DNA from: Candidatus Peribacteria bacterium
Lineage (GTDB): Bacteria > Patescibacteriota > Gracilibacteria > Peribacterales > Peribacteraceae
Length of the DNA: 53,228 nucleotides
NCBI GenBank assembly: GCA_028286915.1
Contig: JAQBQQ010000019.1
Coordinates: forward strand, 1-53,228
Reading direction: 5' to 3'
Below are positions 17,408-25,820 of the stretch, piece by piece; position 1 is the first letter of the stretch, and each line of letters opens with the position of its first letter. The position numbers and the translations under genes are program-made. Below the pieces are notes generated by a model that did no database searches, was not told the DNA's origin, and saw nothing but the letters and a program-made list of their open reading frames with translations.

Positions 17408-18652
17408 TTACGCCGCGTGCGACGCAAAAGAAGGTGAGAAATGATCCGTGTTTTTCTGCGGTACATCTGCAGAACGCGTTGCCGCCTGCATTTCGCGCTG
17501 CATTTCATGCGCCGTGCCATGCAAGGAACCCGTAAGCTGCTGCAGCTGCTCCGCCAGCGCTTTTAATTGCTGGGACGCAGCGGATATCTGTTGGTTGGCG
17601 GCGCTCTGTTGCTGCACCGCGGCTGCAACCTGCTGTGAAGCGGATGCATTTTGTCCGGCCACGTGCGCAATGCCATCCATGGTCTTGGCAATGTCGGATG
17701 TAGAGGTATTCTGCTGCTGTACGGCAGAAGAAAGCTCCTGCATATTGTCGGATAAGCGGGAAATACTGGCTGCAATATCCTGCAGGTAGCCGAGTGTCTG
17801 CTTGATGGTTTCGGTACCGCGGCTCAAAATATCGCCGCCTGCCTCCACGGCGGAAGACGCATCTTCCATAAGACCGGACATGCCTTTCACAATACCTTTT
17901 ATATCCTGGGCGGCCTTGGACGATTCTTCCGACAACTTGCGCACTTCATCCGCTACCACGGCAAAACCGCGGCCTGCTTCACCCGCGCGAGCCGCTTCAA
18001 TAGCAGCATTCAGCGCCAGCAAATTCGTCTGGCCGGCAATGGCGTTAATCGTCGATACGATTTCGTTAATCTGCATCGAACTCGAAGAAAGCTGTTTTAC
18101 GATTCCGACAGTATTGGAGAAGACGGCGTGAATGGTAGTAAGATCGTTATTGGATTTCTCGGCACCTTCACCCGCCTTCTGCGTAAGCTGCGATGTTTGC
18201 GTGGCGAGTGACGCAGCCTGCTGGGTGGCCGAGGACATTTGCGTCACAGCCGAGGACATTTTTAAGAGCATGTCAGAAATTTCCGCTGATTGCTTGCTCT
18301 GCTGGGTAGCACCGGCTGCCAGTTGCTGCGAAACTGCGGCATTCTGCTCGGCGGCAGATGATGCCTGTTCGGTGGATAACGTCATAAGGCTGGCCGTCTT
18401 GCTCAGCTGATCGCAGGCATCTTTAATGGGACGTAAAACGGAGGCCGGAATAGTACGCGCGAGCAGCGCTCCTGTAGCAACGGTCATAATGCTCACAATA
18501 ACCGCAATGGTAAGCAGAATTGTCACCTGCGAACCATGCATCTGGGATGCCGCGTACACAATAGTCGCCACCATAGTGCTTGCCAGCAAACCGAGTGCCA
18601 GAAAGAGCTGATGGGCAATGGACTGCCTGTGGAAATAGGTATTTTTCATCAT
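17408..18652 (-). CDS. Methyl-accepting chemotaxis protein lacking a ligand-binding domain
   Basis: 414 aa from the ATG one base after the cheW stop; the 29 earlier track codons overlap cheW. Two membrane helices (about 13-35 and 43-65) are separated by only some 8 residues (SQMHGSQ), so there is no periplasmic sensor domain and at most a vestigial HAMP. The long signalling coiled coil follows, with the conserved hairpin tip [18 protein letters not shown] and [14 protein letters not shown]. Many Gln/Ala/Ser heptads could hold methylation or CheD deamidation sites. No NWETF tether. Two-helix receptors of this form resemble archaeal Htr transducers that read a separate 7TM protein; a 7TM gene lies two genes downstream. 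Confidence 0.93.
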   Translation of the reverse strand: MMKNTYFHRQSIAHQLFLALGLLASTMVATIVYAASQMHGSQVTILLTIAVIVSIMTVATGALLARTIPASVLRPIKDACDQLSKTASLMTLSTEQASSAAEQNAAVSQQLAAGATQQSKQSAEISDMLLKMSSAVTQMSSATQQAASLATQTSQLTQKAGEGAEKSNNDLTTIHAVFSNTVGIVKQLSSSSMQINEIVSTINAIAGQTNLLALNAAIEAARAGEAGRGFAVVADEVRKLSEESSKAAQDIKGIVKGMSGLMEDASSAVEAGGDILSRGTETIKQTLGYLQDIAASISRLSDNMQELSSAVQQQNTSTSDIAKTMDGIAHVAGQNASASQQVAAAVQQQSAANQQISAASQQLKALAEQLQQLTGSLHGTAHEMQREMQAATRSADVPQKNTDHFSPSFASHAA

Positions 18653-18653
18653 A

Positions 18654-19157
18654 CTATGATCGGGAAATAGCGGTAAGAGGAGCGAGCATATTCTGCAGGG
18701 AGAGTATAAGAAGAAGCACTGGCACCGTCTTTGCGTCATCCGTTCCGTTACTCATAACGGCACTGTCAATGTACCCGGCCGGAACACAACTGTCCGCCAG
18801 CTCCGGCATTGCCTTGGCGTCATCGGCGGCAATATGCCGTACGCCGGTTACGCTTTCTACCAGGAATCCGAAAAGCTCTTTTCCTTTTTCCACCACAATA
18901 ATGTCCTGTTTTTTTTCGGCCGTATCAGCGGTACCAAGAAATGCCGCCAGATCAATAACGGTCAAAATCCTTCCGCGCAAATTCATAATGCCTCGTACAT
19001 AGAGCGGAACACCGGGAACAAGCGTCACGTCTGACATGCGGATAATTTCACGCGCATCGGTAAGGTGAAACGCGAACTCTTCGTTGGCCGCCCGGAATAC
19101 AAGGAGCTGTATCTCCTTTTGCGAAGCCGTAGCAGACAGTGTGCTATTTGCAGTCAT
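18654..19157 (-). CDS. cheW: CheW receptor-kinase coupling protein
   Basis: 167 aa. A single CheW-like SH3 double barrel from about 15 to 160: [13 protein letters not shown], the VPGVP turn, [16 protein letters not shown] (the most conserved CheW motif) and a [13 protein letters not shown] strand. It bridges the receptor and CheA P5. First gene of the operon; its ATG is about 29 bases downstream of an extended -10 promoter. The MCP start follows its stop after one base. The N-terminal 12 residues are Ser/Thr/Ala-rich and probably disordered. Confidence 0.95.
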   Translation of the reverse strand: MTANSTLSATASQKEIQLLVFRAANEEFAFHLTDAREIIRMSDVTLVPGVPLYVRGIMNLRGRILTVIDLAAFLGTADTAEKKQDIIVVEKGKELFGFLVESVTGVRHIAADDAKAMPELADSCVPAGYIDSAVMSNGTDDAKTVPVLLLILSLQNMLAPLTAISRS

Positions 19158-19185
19158 CGGTATGAATGTGTGTGTTAACTGCTTT

Positions 19186-19214
19186 AGTATAGCAGAAAAT
19201 GCGTTTTAAGCCAA
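19186..19214 (-). promoter_or_regulatory. Promoter of the che operon
   Basis: Minus strand: TTGGCT, 17 bases, TATACT preceded by TGC (extended -10). It lies just upstream of cheW and, because spacing in the operon is short throughout, probably serves all genes down to cheD. Confidence 0.72.
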
Positions 19215-19254
19215 GATACCCGGGAAAACCGTGCCTGCTCCGGGCTGAACCCTC

Positions 19255-19593
19255 TTACAGGCCACAGGATACCTGGTTTTGTATGGCCTGCAGACCATTC
19301 CGGATAGTTTCCACCGCCTGTACGGCATGCTCACGAAGCGTGTCTTCCGTCATGGACTCCGATTCATACAGCGTCTTGAAAACATGCTCCTGCTCCTGGC
19401 ATGTCTGCGACATGTCGGCATAGCCCATCATGGCAGAGGCGCTCTTTATGGAATGAAAAAGCCGCATAACTTCAAACAAGGCGTCGTGATCGGCCGGCTT
19501 GTCCGCCAAATACATAAGAGCACTGCGGATATTCTCTACTGATGCGTACGCATCGCTGAGAAAGGCATCCCGGTAATGGCTCATGTCTGTCAT
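19255..19593 (-). CDS. Stand-alone Hpt (histidine phosphotransfer) domain protein
   Basis: 112 aa, a helical bundle of the CheA-P1/Hpt type with phosphoacceptor H47 in RLFHSIKSASAMMG, matching the H-S-x-K-(S/G) rule. No kinase or receiver domain. Its start overlaps the stop of the upstream receiver gene by the ATGA arrangement, so the two are coupled and probably exchange phosphate. The short motif order is much like P1 of CheA encoded nearby. It ends about 40 bases from the che promoter region and is transcribed in the same direction, so it could feed into the che pathway (inference). Confidence 0.9.
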   Translation of the reverse strand: MTDMSHYRDAFLSDAYASVENIRSALMYLADKPADHDALFEVMRLFHSIKSASAMMGYADMSQTCQEQEHVFKTLYESESMTEDTLREHAVQAVETIRNGLQAIQNQVSCGL

Positions 19594-19964
19594 GCTTTTG
19601 GAATCGGGGCGAATACTTTTACAAGCTGCACGAGCTCATCAATATTCATGCTTGTCTTAAGAAAATATTCTTTTACGCCCAGCTGCACCGCTGTATCGCG
19701 GTCCTTCTGATCATCCACATTCGTAAGCATGATGACAGGCGTACTACCGAGAAGGCCGGCAGCCTTCGCGGATTCCAGCATATGAAATCCGTCCATGTGC
19801 GGCATTAGCACGTCACACAAAATAAGATCGAATGTCCGGGCCTTCAATTTTTCCAGTGCCAGCAGACCGTCTTCCGCGCACGTTACCGCATATCCGGCCT
19901 GCGTAAACTGGTCGGTATATACCTGGCGCAAAAAGTCGTCGTCTTCTGTAAGGAGGATGTGCAT
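19590..19964 (-). CDS. Response regulator receiver protein
   Basis: 124 aa, receiver only. Acidic residues in LTEDDDF, phosphoacceptor D51 in LILCDVLMPHMDG, switch Thr in IMLTN, conserved Lys in YFLKTS. First gene of a two-gene unit with the Hpt protein (4-base ATGA overlap). Transcription starts from a TGC-TATAAT promoter only 8 bases before the ATG, so the message is leaderless or close to it. Together with the Hpt protein it forms a phosphorelay module without its own kinase; CheA or the adjacent histidine kinase are possible donors. Confidence 0.93.
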   Translation of the reverse strand: MHILLTEDDDFLRQVYTDQFTQAGYAVTCAEDGLLALEKLKARTFDLILCDVLMPHMDGFHMLESAKAAGLLGSTPVIMLTNVDDQKDRDTAVQLGVKEYFLKTSMNIDELVQLVKVFAPIPKA

Positions 19965-19972
19965 TTCCTCAT

Positions 19973-19981
19973 ATTATAGCA
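19973..19981 (-). promoter_or_regulatory. Extended -10 promoter of the receiver-Hpt pair
   Basis: Minus strand TGC-TATAAT, 8 bases before the ATG; a TTCCTG lies 17 bases upstream of the -10. Same TGC-TAT-x-x-T form as the histidine kinase, che and queA promoters. Confidence 0.72.
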
Positions 19982-20073
19982 GAAATACGCACATGCAGGA
20001 ACTGCATTTTCCAGACGGGCGTTATGTGCCCGGAAATAAAACGCCGTATCAGCCTTTCCGTTGTCCTGCCTGT

Positions 20074-20424
20074 TTACAGCGCAACTAATTGCTTTTCTTT
20101 TGCCGCATTGGTCCGCTCCAAATGAGTGCTTCCCCACTTGCCGAGTGATTCAATAATCGGATTCAGCGTGCGACCATAGGGCGTTAACGAATATTCCACT
20201 TTAGGCGGCACAACCGGGTGTACTGTCCTATTCACCACGCCATCGCGTTCCAGTTCGCGCAGTTGCTGTGCCAGCATTTTGGGCGTAATGCCTTCAATAT
20301 CGCGCATCAGCTGGCTGTAACGGCGCGTCTCATCCTGCAAATACCATAGAATAAGTAACTTCCATTTACCGCCAATAACATCGAGCGTCACGTTGACGGG
20401 GCAGAATTTATCACACGGAGACAT
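20074..20424 (-). CDS. HxlR-family transcriptional regulator
   Basis: 116-aa winged-helix DNA-binding protein of the HxlR (MarR-like) family, whose members often sense reactive aldehydes, quinones or oxidants through an N-terminal Cys. Family marks are visible: an early C-x3-C pair (CDKFC), VIGGKWKLLILW, RYSQLMRDIEGITPKMLAQQLRELERDGVV and the wing ending in EYSLTPYGR. Divergently transcribed from a nitroreductase gene, the classic arrangement of an HxlR regulator and its target. Its leader contains a C/T tract (CTTCCCCCTTTTTCT) before the ATG. Confidence 0.93.
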   Translation of the reverse strand: MSPCDKFCPVNVTLDVIGGKWKLLILWYLQDETRRYSQLMRDIEGITPKMLAQQLRELERDGVVNRTVHPVVPPKVEYSLTPYGRTLNPIIESLGKWGSTHLERTNAAKEKQLVAL

Positions 20425-20449
20425 AGAAAAAGGGGGAAGTTTTACACTA

Positions 20450-20490
20450 TATTTTAGTATAGTACATTACTCTTCAGTATGTACTTGTTA
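20450..20490. promoter_or_regulatory. Candidate HxlR operator between the divergent genes
   Basis: Two similar AGTAT-(A)GTAC-(A/T)T elements (agtatagtacatt and agtatgtacttg) lie about 20 bases apart in the HxlR/nitroreductase intergenic region. The first overlaps a minus-strand TATACT that could be the HxlR -10. Direct repeats with GTAC cores are the kind of site that dimeric HxlR proteins bind. Confidence 0.4.
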
Positions 20491-20541
20491 AAATTATATC
20501 ATAAGATTAGACTCGACCAGTATTTATTTCCAACTTTTCCC

Positions 20542-21177
20542 ATGTCTACCTATACCGATAACCTGCTCTGGCGCTATGCCACGAAAGAATTTGATACCGA
20601 AAAAAAAATTCCAGATGATATTTTGCACGAGCTGCTGGAGGCAACGCGCTTAACGCCTACGTCTTACGGCATTCAGCCTTATCATTTCCTGGTTGTTACG
20701 AACGCAAAGTTGCGCGAGGAACTCAAGGCACATTCGTGGGGACAGGGCCAGGTTACCGATGCGTCACACCTGGTTATTATGTGCACCAAAAAAATACTTG
20801 GCGAAGAAGATATTGATGCCTACATCCGGGATATGGCCACCACCCGCGGCGTTACCGTGGATACCCTCAAGAATTTCCGCGATATGATGGGCAACACTGT
20901 CAGCCGTATGACGCCGGAAGATATGGAATTGTGGAGCAAGAAGCAGACGTATATCGCGCTCGGCTTCCTGCTGTCCGCCGCGGCCCAGCACCATGTGGAC
21001 TCCTGTCCCATGGAAGGTTTTAGTGCGCCGGAATTTGATCGCATACTCGGGCTGGCCGAAAAAAATCTAACGGCAACCCTTATCTGCCCGCTTGGTTACC
21101 GCTCCGCAAACGATACATCAGCAAGCTATAAGAAAGTGCGTTTCCCAATGGAGGAGTTATTTGAGTTTAAGGCATAA
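20542..21177 (+). CDS. Nitroreductase family protein (NAD(P)H-dependent FMN oxidoreductase)
   Basis: 211 aa from MSTYTD; 21 track codons upstream are dropped because this ATG directly follows a pyrimidine tract (atttccaacttttccc). NfsB/DrgA-like: RYATKEFD near the N-terminus (FMN phosphate contact), LTPTSYGIQPYHFLV, a helical dimer interface, LGFLLSAAAQHHVDSCPMEGF and a C-terminal LGYRS-x-NDTS segment. The family reduces nitroaromatics or quinones and may recycle NAD(P)+. Regulated in all likelihood by the divergent HxlR protein. It converges on the CHRD gene across a hairpin. Confidence 0.92.
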   Translation: MSTYTDNLLWRYATKEFDTEKKIPDDILHELLEATRLTPTSYGIQPYHFLVVTNAKLREELKAHSWGQGQVTDASHLVIMCTKKILGEEDIDAYIRDMATTRGVTVDTLKNFRDMMGNTVSRMTPEDMELWSKKQTYIALGFLLSAAAQHHVDSCPMEGFSAPEFDRILGLAEKNLTATLICPLGYRSANDTSASYKKVRFPMEELFEFKA

Positions 21178-21208
21178 CCATAAAGACCGGCTTTTCGCTT
21201 TCACTCTA

Positions 21209-21232
21209 AACCGGGGGCTCAAACCCCCGGTT
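21209..21232. terminator. Hairpin between convergent genes
   Basis: AACCGGGGG - CTCAAA - CCCCCGGTT, a perfect 9-bp stem with a 6-base loop between the nitroreductase and CHRD stops. No long T-run on either strand, but position and symmetry fit a bidirectional terminator. Confidence 0.55.
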
Positions 21233-21252
21233 ATACAAGATAAGCGTACGTA

Positions 21253-22509
21253 TTATTTGCGCAGCTGCAATTGGCTTCGTATCTCGCCGCCGGGGTGCAG
21301 AACCGTATGCACGTTCACATATATGTTGCCCGCCAGCAGATCGGCAAGATCCTGCCGGGTAAGACCAACCCACGTTCCGTTTGCCTGCGTACCCTCAAAC
21401 GCAATAGGCTGAATAATGACGCCCGTAGACCCGGCGGCACCCCTGTGAAAATGTGCAGCCGTAATGGCGCTCGACAAATCATGAACATGAATCATATACA
21501 GGAGCGACGTGCCGCTGAGGGTAAATAATGCATCGCCGCTGCCGGATGACGGAACCGGCGGAACTTCACTGTTGCCGCTCAGCATAACCGTAAAGTGCTG
21601 AAGACCGGTTACCGAACTGTTGAGAGATACAGTGGTTTCACCGGACCCGGAAGCCGCAGCCATGCTTCTTACGGATAAACCGGAGCCAGTTGTAACCAGG
21701 CTGGTACCGGAGCCGCCGCCGGAAGATGTACCAATGGATGAAACCGACGAAACGGACACCGGAGAGCCGGATGCGGAACTACCAACAGGGCCGCTGCCCA
21801 TAAAATTATAAACGTGCAACATAACCATATGATCGGTATCCGGATTGGTGTTCATGAAAACCGCGCCATTGGCAGGATATGTCTGGAGCAATGAAGCAGT
21901 ATCATTTGCATTACCAAAAGCGGCCGGCGTCAAACGAAGCGTCCCGAACCGGGTTCCGGCCGGCGGCGTTTTTTCCAATACGGTTACGGCTCCGGTTGGC
22001 ACCGTAAACGCGTCGTGAGAGATATCCAGACATGTGTCGGCGGAAATAGTGCCATCGCCGTTGGCATCCAGATGCACATCGGATTCACAGAGTGCCTGGG
22101 CCGAGAAGACGCCTTCGGACCAGGGGTGAATGACGCCGTTCCTGTCCAATACATCAAAAGCAAATGGCGTGGCAGGCCCGGCAACAGCACCTGTTGCAGT
22201 ACCTGCAACAGGCTCGTTGCCCGGGTTACGAACAGTGGGGCAGGCCAGTACGGTTTGTACCAGTGCATCGACAGGGTTGCCGTTGGCCTTGGCTTCCACA
22301 GCCTGGAAATCAGCTTCCGACTGAATGGATGCATTGCACACATGGGTCATGACCATCACCTTGGTGGAGCCGGATGCAAATGTAGAATCTACAGGCGACA
22401 AGACGGGCAATAGTGAACCGGATGTCCGGGCATATGTCGGCAGACCGGAAAAAGCCACGGCTCCCGCGGCTCCCGCCACCATGGCTGCCAAAGATAAAAA
22501 TTTACGCAT
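21253..22509 (-). CDS. Secreted CHRD-domain protein with Ser/Gly linker
   Basis: 418 aa from MRKFLS, chosen for its signal peptide (cleavage near TYARTS); 29 upstream track codons are rejected. An N-terminal domain (about 35-250) contains a D-x-N-x-D-G calcium-loop-like segment (DANGDGTIS) and paired cysteines; I do not recognise it. A Ser/Gly/Val linker (about 255-300) leads to a C-terminal CHRD domain: GNSEVPPV, HVHDLSSAITAAHFHRG and the terminal NIYVNVHT-x-x-HPGGEIRSQL, the family signature. CHRD domains are extracellular and of unclear function. The His-rich motif could bind metal (inference), and the DUF305 lipoprotein gene starts divergently 146 bases away. Confidence 0.85.
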   Translation of the reverse strand: MRKFLSLAAMVAGAAGAVAFSGLPTYARTSGSLLPVLSPVDSTFASGSTKVMVMTHVCNASIQSEADFQAVEAKANGNPVDALVQTVLACPTVRNPGNEPVAGTATGAVAGPATPFAFDVLDRNGVIHPWSEGVFSAQALCESDVHLDANGDGTISADTCLDISHDAFTVPTGAVTVLEKTPPAGTRFGTLRLTPAAFGNANDTASLLQTYPANGAVFMNTNPDTDHMVMLHVYNFMGSGPVGSSASGSPVSVSSVSSIGTSSGGGSGTSLVTTGSGLSVRSMAAASGSGETTVSLNSSVTGLQHFTVMLSGNSEVPPVPSSGSGDALFTLSGTSLLYMIHVHDLSSAITAAHFHRGAAGSTGVIIQPIAFEGTQANGTWVGLTRQDLADLLAGNIYVNVHTVLHPGGEIRSQLQLRK

Positions 22510-22655
22510 ACAATAGAAAGTTACTAAATAAACATGTGAAGACAAGAGTCCAGACGCCTGCCTGCCGACTCTCTTACTAAAAAAAGCCCGATTCACTTTG
22601 GCAGAATGTATTCGTCTGCCTATGCTATGCTCACATTCTCATCCTTCTCCCGCCC

Positions 22656-23030
22656 ATGAAAAAAACAACTCCGCTGCATACAGGCATACTCATCGCGATG
22701 TCTGTAACCATTGCGGCCTGCACTGCGTCCTCACCGGCCAACGTACCCGCCGATACAACCCCTCACAGCAATTCGATGGGAACAGGCAGCGACACATCCA
22801 TGACCATGAACCAGATGACGCAGGTTTTGCAGGGCAAGACCGGCAACGCGTTCGATAAAGCCTTTATCGACGCCATGATCGTGCACCATAACGGTGCCAT
22901 CGCCATGGCCAAACTCGCCCAGCGAGATGCAGGACACGAGGAAATCAAGCGCCTGGCCGGTGATATTATCGCCGCCCAGCAGAAAGAGATAAACCAGATG
23001 AAAGAGTGGCAGAAGGAATGGAAATATTAA
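22656..23030 (+). CDS. DUF305-family lipoprotein
   Basis: 124 aa. Lipoprotein signal peptide with lipobox IAAC near residue 21, then a Thr/Ser/Met-rich spacer and a helical DUF305 domain: FDKAFIDAMIVHHNGAIAMA, the His-His signature, and HEEIKRLAGDIIAAQQKEI. DUF305 proteins are often found in copper- or metal-response loci; this one is shorter than most, holding a single helical pair. The leader is pyrimidine-rich (cacattctcatccttctcccgccc). Other copper-type genes lie about 10 kb away, so a shared role is possible but not shown. Confidence 0.9.
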   Translation: MKKTTPLHTGILIAMSVTIAACTASSPANVPADTTPHSNSMGTGSDTSMTMNQMTQVLQGKTGNAFDKAFIDAMIVHHNGAIAMAKLAQRDAGHEEIKRLAGDIIAAQQKEINQMKEWQKEWKY

Positions 23031-23041
23031 ACGGAAGCACC

Positions 23042-23110
23042 AAGCACTAAATCCTAAGCTCTAAACGTCTTCGTTCTATCAGTAAGTACATTGTTTAGGA
23101 TTTAGTGCTT
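23042..23110. repeat. 16-bp perfect inverted repeat with 7-base periodicity
   Basis: AAGCACTAAATCCTAA at 23042-23057 and TTAGGATTTAGTGCTT at 23095-23110 are exact inverse complements separated by 37 bases. Both arms read as 7-base steps with a TTTAG-type core (ctaaatc-ctaagct-ctaaacg; tttagga-tttagtg-cttagaa-tttagaa). Lies between the DUF305 gene and proS and may act as a terminator-like hairpin. Confidence 0.7.
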
Positions 23111-23174
23111 AGAATTTAGAATTTTATGCAAGTCATTGGTTTTATTGTATGATCCATTTCACTCACCTCCCCCT

Positions 23175-24428
23175 ATGAACCTTTCCCAGCTCTTTGCCAA
23201 AACGTCCAAGGATTCCCAGTCCGATGCCAGCAGTAAAAATGCCGATCTTCTGGTACGCGCCGGATTCATAAGTAAAACCATGGCCGGCGTGTACTCGTAC
23301 CTACCGCTGGGCTTACGCGTACTCAAAAATATCGAGCAGATTGTACGCGAGGAAATGGATGCCATCGGCGGACAGGAAATACTGATGTCGGCGCTGTCGC
23401 CAAAGGACTACTGGGAGAAAACCGGCCGCTGGGAAACACTGGACGTACTCTTCCGTTTACCCGCCGCCAACGACACGGAATACGCACTCAACCCGACGCA
23501 CGAGGAAGTGGTAACGCCCATTGTGAAACAGTTCATCAATTCGTACCGCAACATGCCGTTCGCGGCATATCAGATACAAACAAAATTCCGGAACGAACTG
23601 CGCGCCAAGTCCGGCATTCTGCGCGGCCGCGAATTTTTAATGAAAGACTTGTATTCTTTCCACGCCAGCCAGGAGGATCTGGACCGTTATTATGAAATTG
23701 TTCAGGCAGCATACATGCGCGTCTTCGAACGTATGGGACTCGGCGAACTGACGTACCTTACCTATGCCTCGGGCGGGAGCTTTTCGCAGTATTCGCATGA
23801 GTATCAGATACTGCTGCCAAACGGCGAAGATGTTGTATATGTGAGTGTGGAAGCCGAAAAAAAAGGCCAGCGCATTGCCATTAACAAAGAAATTTATGAG
23901 GATGGCGTCACGGTATGTCCGCTTACGGGCGGCAAAGAATTCCGCGAAGAGAAAGGTACCGAAGCGGGAAATATTTTCAAGCTCGGCAATAAATTTTCAT
24001 CGGCATTCGGCCTGCAGTTCACGGGCAGCGACGGCCAGCTGAAAGACGTCATTATGGGCTGCTACGGCATAGGTATCTCCCGCCTTATGGGCATAGTGGC
24101 CGAAGCCATGTCCGACGATGCCGGCCTTGTCTGGCCCGAGGCCATTGCGCCGGCTCATGTGCATATTGTTCCCATTTGTAAAACAACTGATGATGGCGCA
24201 TTCGTGAAGGCCAGAGAGCTGGAGAAAGCGCTGCTGGCACGCGGCAAAAAAACAATATTTGATGACCGCCTGGACGGCTCCGTCGGCTCGCGCCTGGCCG
24301 ATGCCGATTTGTTCGGCCTACCTGTCAGAATAGTCGTATCACCAAAGACGCTCGCGGAGGGAAATGTAGAAGTGAAGAACAGAAAGACGGGAGAAGTGGT
24401 CATGATGAAGCTTGATGAATGCACCTAA
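23175..24428 (+). CDS. proS: Prolyl-tRNA synthetase, short form without editing insert
   Basis: 417 aa from MNLSQL; 13 track codons are dropped because this ATG follows a C/T tract (cactcacctccccct) and matches the family start. Class II core: motif 1 around GLRVLKNIEQIVREEM, motif 2 in FRNELRAKSGILRGREFLMKD, motif 3 in GCYGIGISRLMG, then an anticodon-binding domain. E. coli ProS has about 570 aa because of an inserted editing (INS) domain between motifs 2 and 3; here that insert is reduced to about 60 residues, as in other short bacterial ProS. Ala-tRNA(Pro) editing would then need a separate protein. Convergent with queA. Confidence 0.97.
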   Translation: MNLSQLFAKTSKDSQSDASSKNADLLVRAGFISKTMAGVYSYLPLGLRVLKNIEQIVREEMDAIGGQEILMSALSPKDYWEKTGRWETLDVLFRLPAANDTEYALNPTHEEVVTPIVKQFINSYRNMPFAAYQIQTKFRNELRAKSGILRGREFLMKDLYSFHASQEDLDRYYEIVQAAYMRVFERMGLGELTYLTYASGGSFSQYSHEYQILLPNGEDVVYVSVEAEKKGQRIAINKEIYEDGVTVCPLTGGKEFREEKGTEAGNIFKLGNKFSSAFGLQFTGSDGQLKDVIMGCYGIGISRLMGIVAEAMSDDAGLVWPEAIAPAHVHIVPICKTTDDGAFVKARELEKALLARGKKTIFDDRLDGSVGSRLADADLFGLPVRIVVSPKTLAEGNVEVKNRKTGEVVMMKLDECT

Positions 24429-24567
24429 TACGTAGTACGTAGTACGTAGTACGTAGTAAGTAGTAAGTAGTAAGTAGTAAGTAGTACGAAATCTATTATT
24501 ATAATACGTAATACGTAATACGTAATACGTAATACGTAATCCGTACTACGTAATCCGTAATCCGTAC
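24429..24567. repeat. Heptanucleotide tandem arrays filling the proS/queA junction
   Basis: Array A: four TACGTAG units followed by four TAAGTAG units (24429-24484), starting at the proS stop. Array B: five TACGTAA units plus four degenerate TCCGTAC/TACGTAA/TCCGTAA copies (24505-24567), ending at the queA stop. The arms are roughly inverse to each other and TACGTA is itself palindromic, so the RNA can fold. Exact 7-base period throughout. Confidence 0.92.
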
Positions 24568-25607
24568 TACACAATCAACATCGCATCGCCAAACGAAAAC
24601 AGTCTGAATTTTCTTTCGATCGCCTCACGATAGATAGTCAGTATCTCTTCTCTTCCGGCAAATGCCGATACCAGCATGAGCAGGCTTGATTGCGGGACGT
24701 GGAAATTGGTAATGAGACCGTCGACCATGCGGAACGTATAACCGTCGCGAATAAATAATTGAGTTGTGCCGCTTGGGCGTGCAATCTTTCCGGCTTCATC
24801 GGCAGCTGATTCCAATGTACGCGCGGCCGTAGTTCCAACGGCAATAATTTTCTTTCCGTCCGATTTCGCCCGCTCGATTATTTTTTTATTTTCTTCATCA
24901 ATCGAATAATATTCGGCATGTAATGTGCCTGTCTCCCATTGCTCGAGCGTAAGCGGCGAGAATGTTCCCAAATGAACATGCAGAGTAACGTACGCAATGT
25001 GTATTCCGCTCTGCTGCAGTTGATCCAGTAATTCTTTCGTAAAATGCAGCGATGCCGTGGGTGCCGCAATGGAGCCGGGTTCTTTGGCAAAAACTGATTG
25101 ATATTCCTCTTTCAACTCGTCACGCGTGAGCGGCGAATGCTTAATGTACGGCGGCAACGGCATGACGCCGAATTCTTCCAAAACAGACGGCAACTCATCC
25201 AGAGGGCAGGACGGCCGTATCAGCCATTCTTTTTCGTTCCGCCCGATGACCGTAAATGAAATACAATCGTTCAGCTGCAACACTTCATTGTCTCGTAACT
25301 TTTTATTGGCAAAGACACGAATACAATCATTGGCAATTCCCAGGTACAGCACATCTACCTTACCGCCCGTTGACCGCGCCAGCCTCAGCCGTGCCGGAAT
25401 TACTTTGGTCTGATTCAATACCAGTATGGAATGAGGCGGCAGAAAATTTCCGATTGTATCAAACGTGAGCCAATCGGTTTTTTTTGATGCACGGTTGAAT
25501 ACAACCAGCCGGGCACTGTCGCGCGGGCTGGCCGGTGACTGTGCAATCAGCTCGGGAGGAAATGCAAAATCAAAGGGCCGGAGAATGTCATCAAGCAGGT
25601 CGGACAT
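24567..25607 (-). CDS. queA: S-adenosylmethionine:tRNA ribosyltransferase-isomerase
   Basis: 346 aa from MSDLLD, the ATG 6 bases downstream of a TGC-TATCAT promoter; 17 upstream track codons are rejected. QueA transfers the ribosyl part of SAM to preQ1 in tRNA during queuosine synthesis. Family motifs: FDFAFPPELIAQSP, ARLVVFNR, VLNQTKVIPARL, the long PPYIKH segment, GSIAAPTASLHF, HVHLGTF, a VGTTAARTLES loop and LITNFHVPQSSLLMLVSAF. No other queuosine gene is in the window, so preQ1 is probably scavenged or made elsewhere. Leaderless mRNA is likely. Confidence 0.97.
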   Translation of the reverse strand: MSDLLDDILRPFDFAFPPELIAQSPASPRDSARLVVFNRASKKTDWLTFDTIGNFLPPHSILVLNQTKVIPARLRLARSTGGKVDVLYLGIANDCIRVFANKKLRDNEVLQLNDCISFTVIGRNEKEWLIRPSCPLDELPSVLEEFGVMPLPPYIKHSPLTRDELKEEYQSVFAKEPGSIAAPTASLHFTKELLDQLQQSGIHIAYVTLHVHLGTFSPLTLEQWETGTLHAEYYSIDEENKKIIERAKSDGKKIIAVGTTAARTLESAADEAGKIARPSGTTQLFIRDGYTFRMVDGLITNFHVPQSSLLMLVSAFAGREEILTIYREAIERKFRLFSFGDAMLIV

Positions 25608-25613
25608 GGCTTT

Positions 25614-25622
25614 ATGATAGCA
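25614..25622 (-). promoter_or_regulatory. Extended -10 promoter of queA
   Basis: Minus strand TGC-TATCAT, 6 bases before the ATG, so transcription should begin on or next to the A of the start codon. No good -35 box; extended -10 promoters can do without one. Confidence 0.65.
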
Positions 25623-25764
25623 AAAATCGTTGTATTCGGGGCAATTTTTATGTTTCATCGCTATATGTTCAGCTTATCGACAAACAAGCATAGCGACTAA
25701 TGATGACAGAATGTGCAGATGACGGATTGCAAGAAAAATCTTACAAAAAAAGTGCCTCTTTTCA

Positions 25765-25793
25765 TTGTCTGACTCGCTGATGCCCTTTATAAA
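25765..25793 (+). promoter_or_regulatory. Promoter of the sortase-LPNTG-sortase cluster
   Basis: TTGTCT, 17 bases, TATAAA. The predicted leader (about 25800-25820) is almost pure pyrimidine (ctcctgcacctctctttactt) and runs to the ATG of the first sortase. Confidence 0.65.
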
Positions 25794-25820
25794 GGCTGTC
25801 TCCTGCACCTCTCTTTACTT

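Noticed and set aside
24429-24567. CRISPR-like array
   Set aside because: Units are 7 bp with no spacers and no cas genes are nearby.
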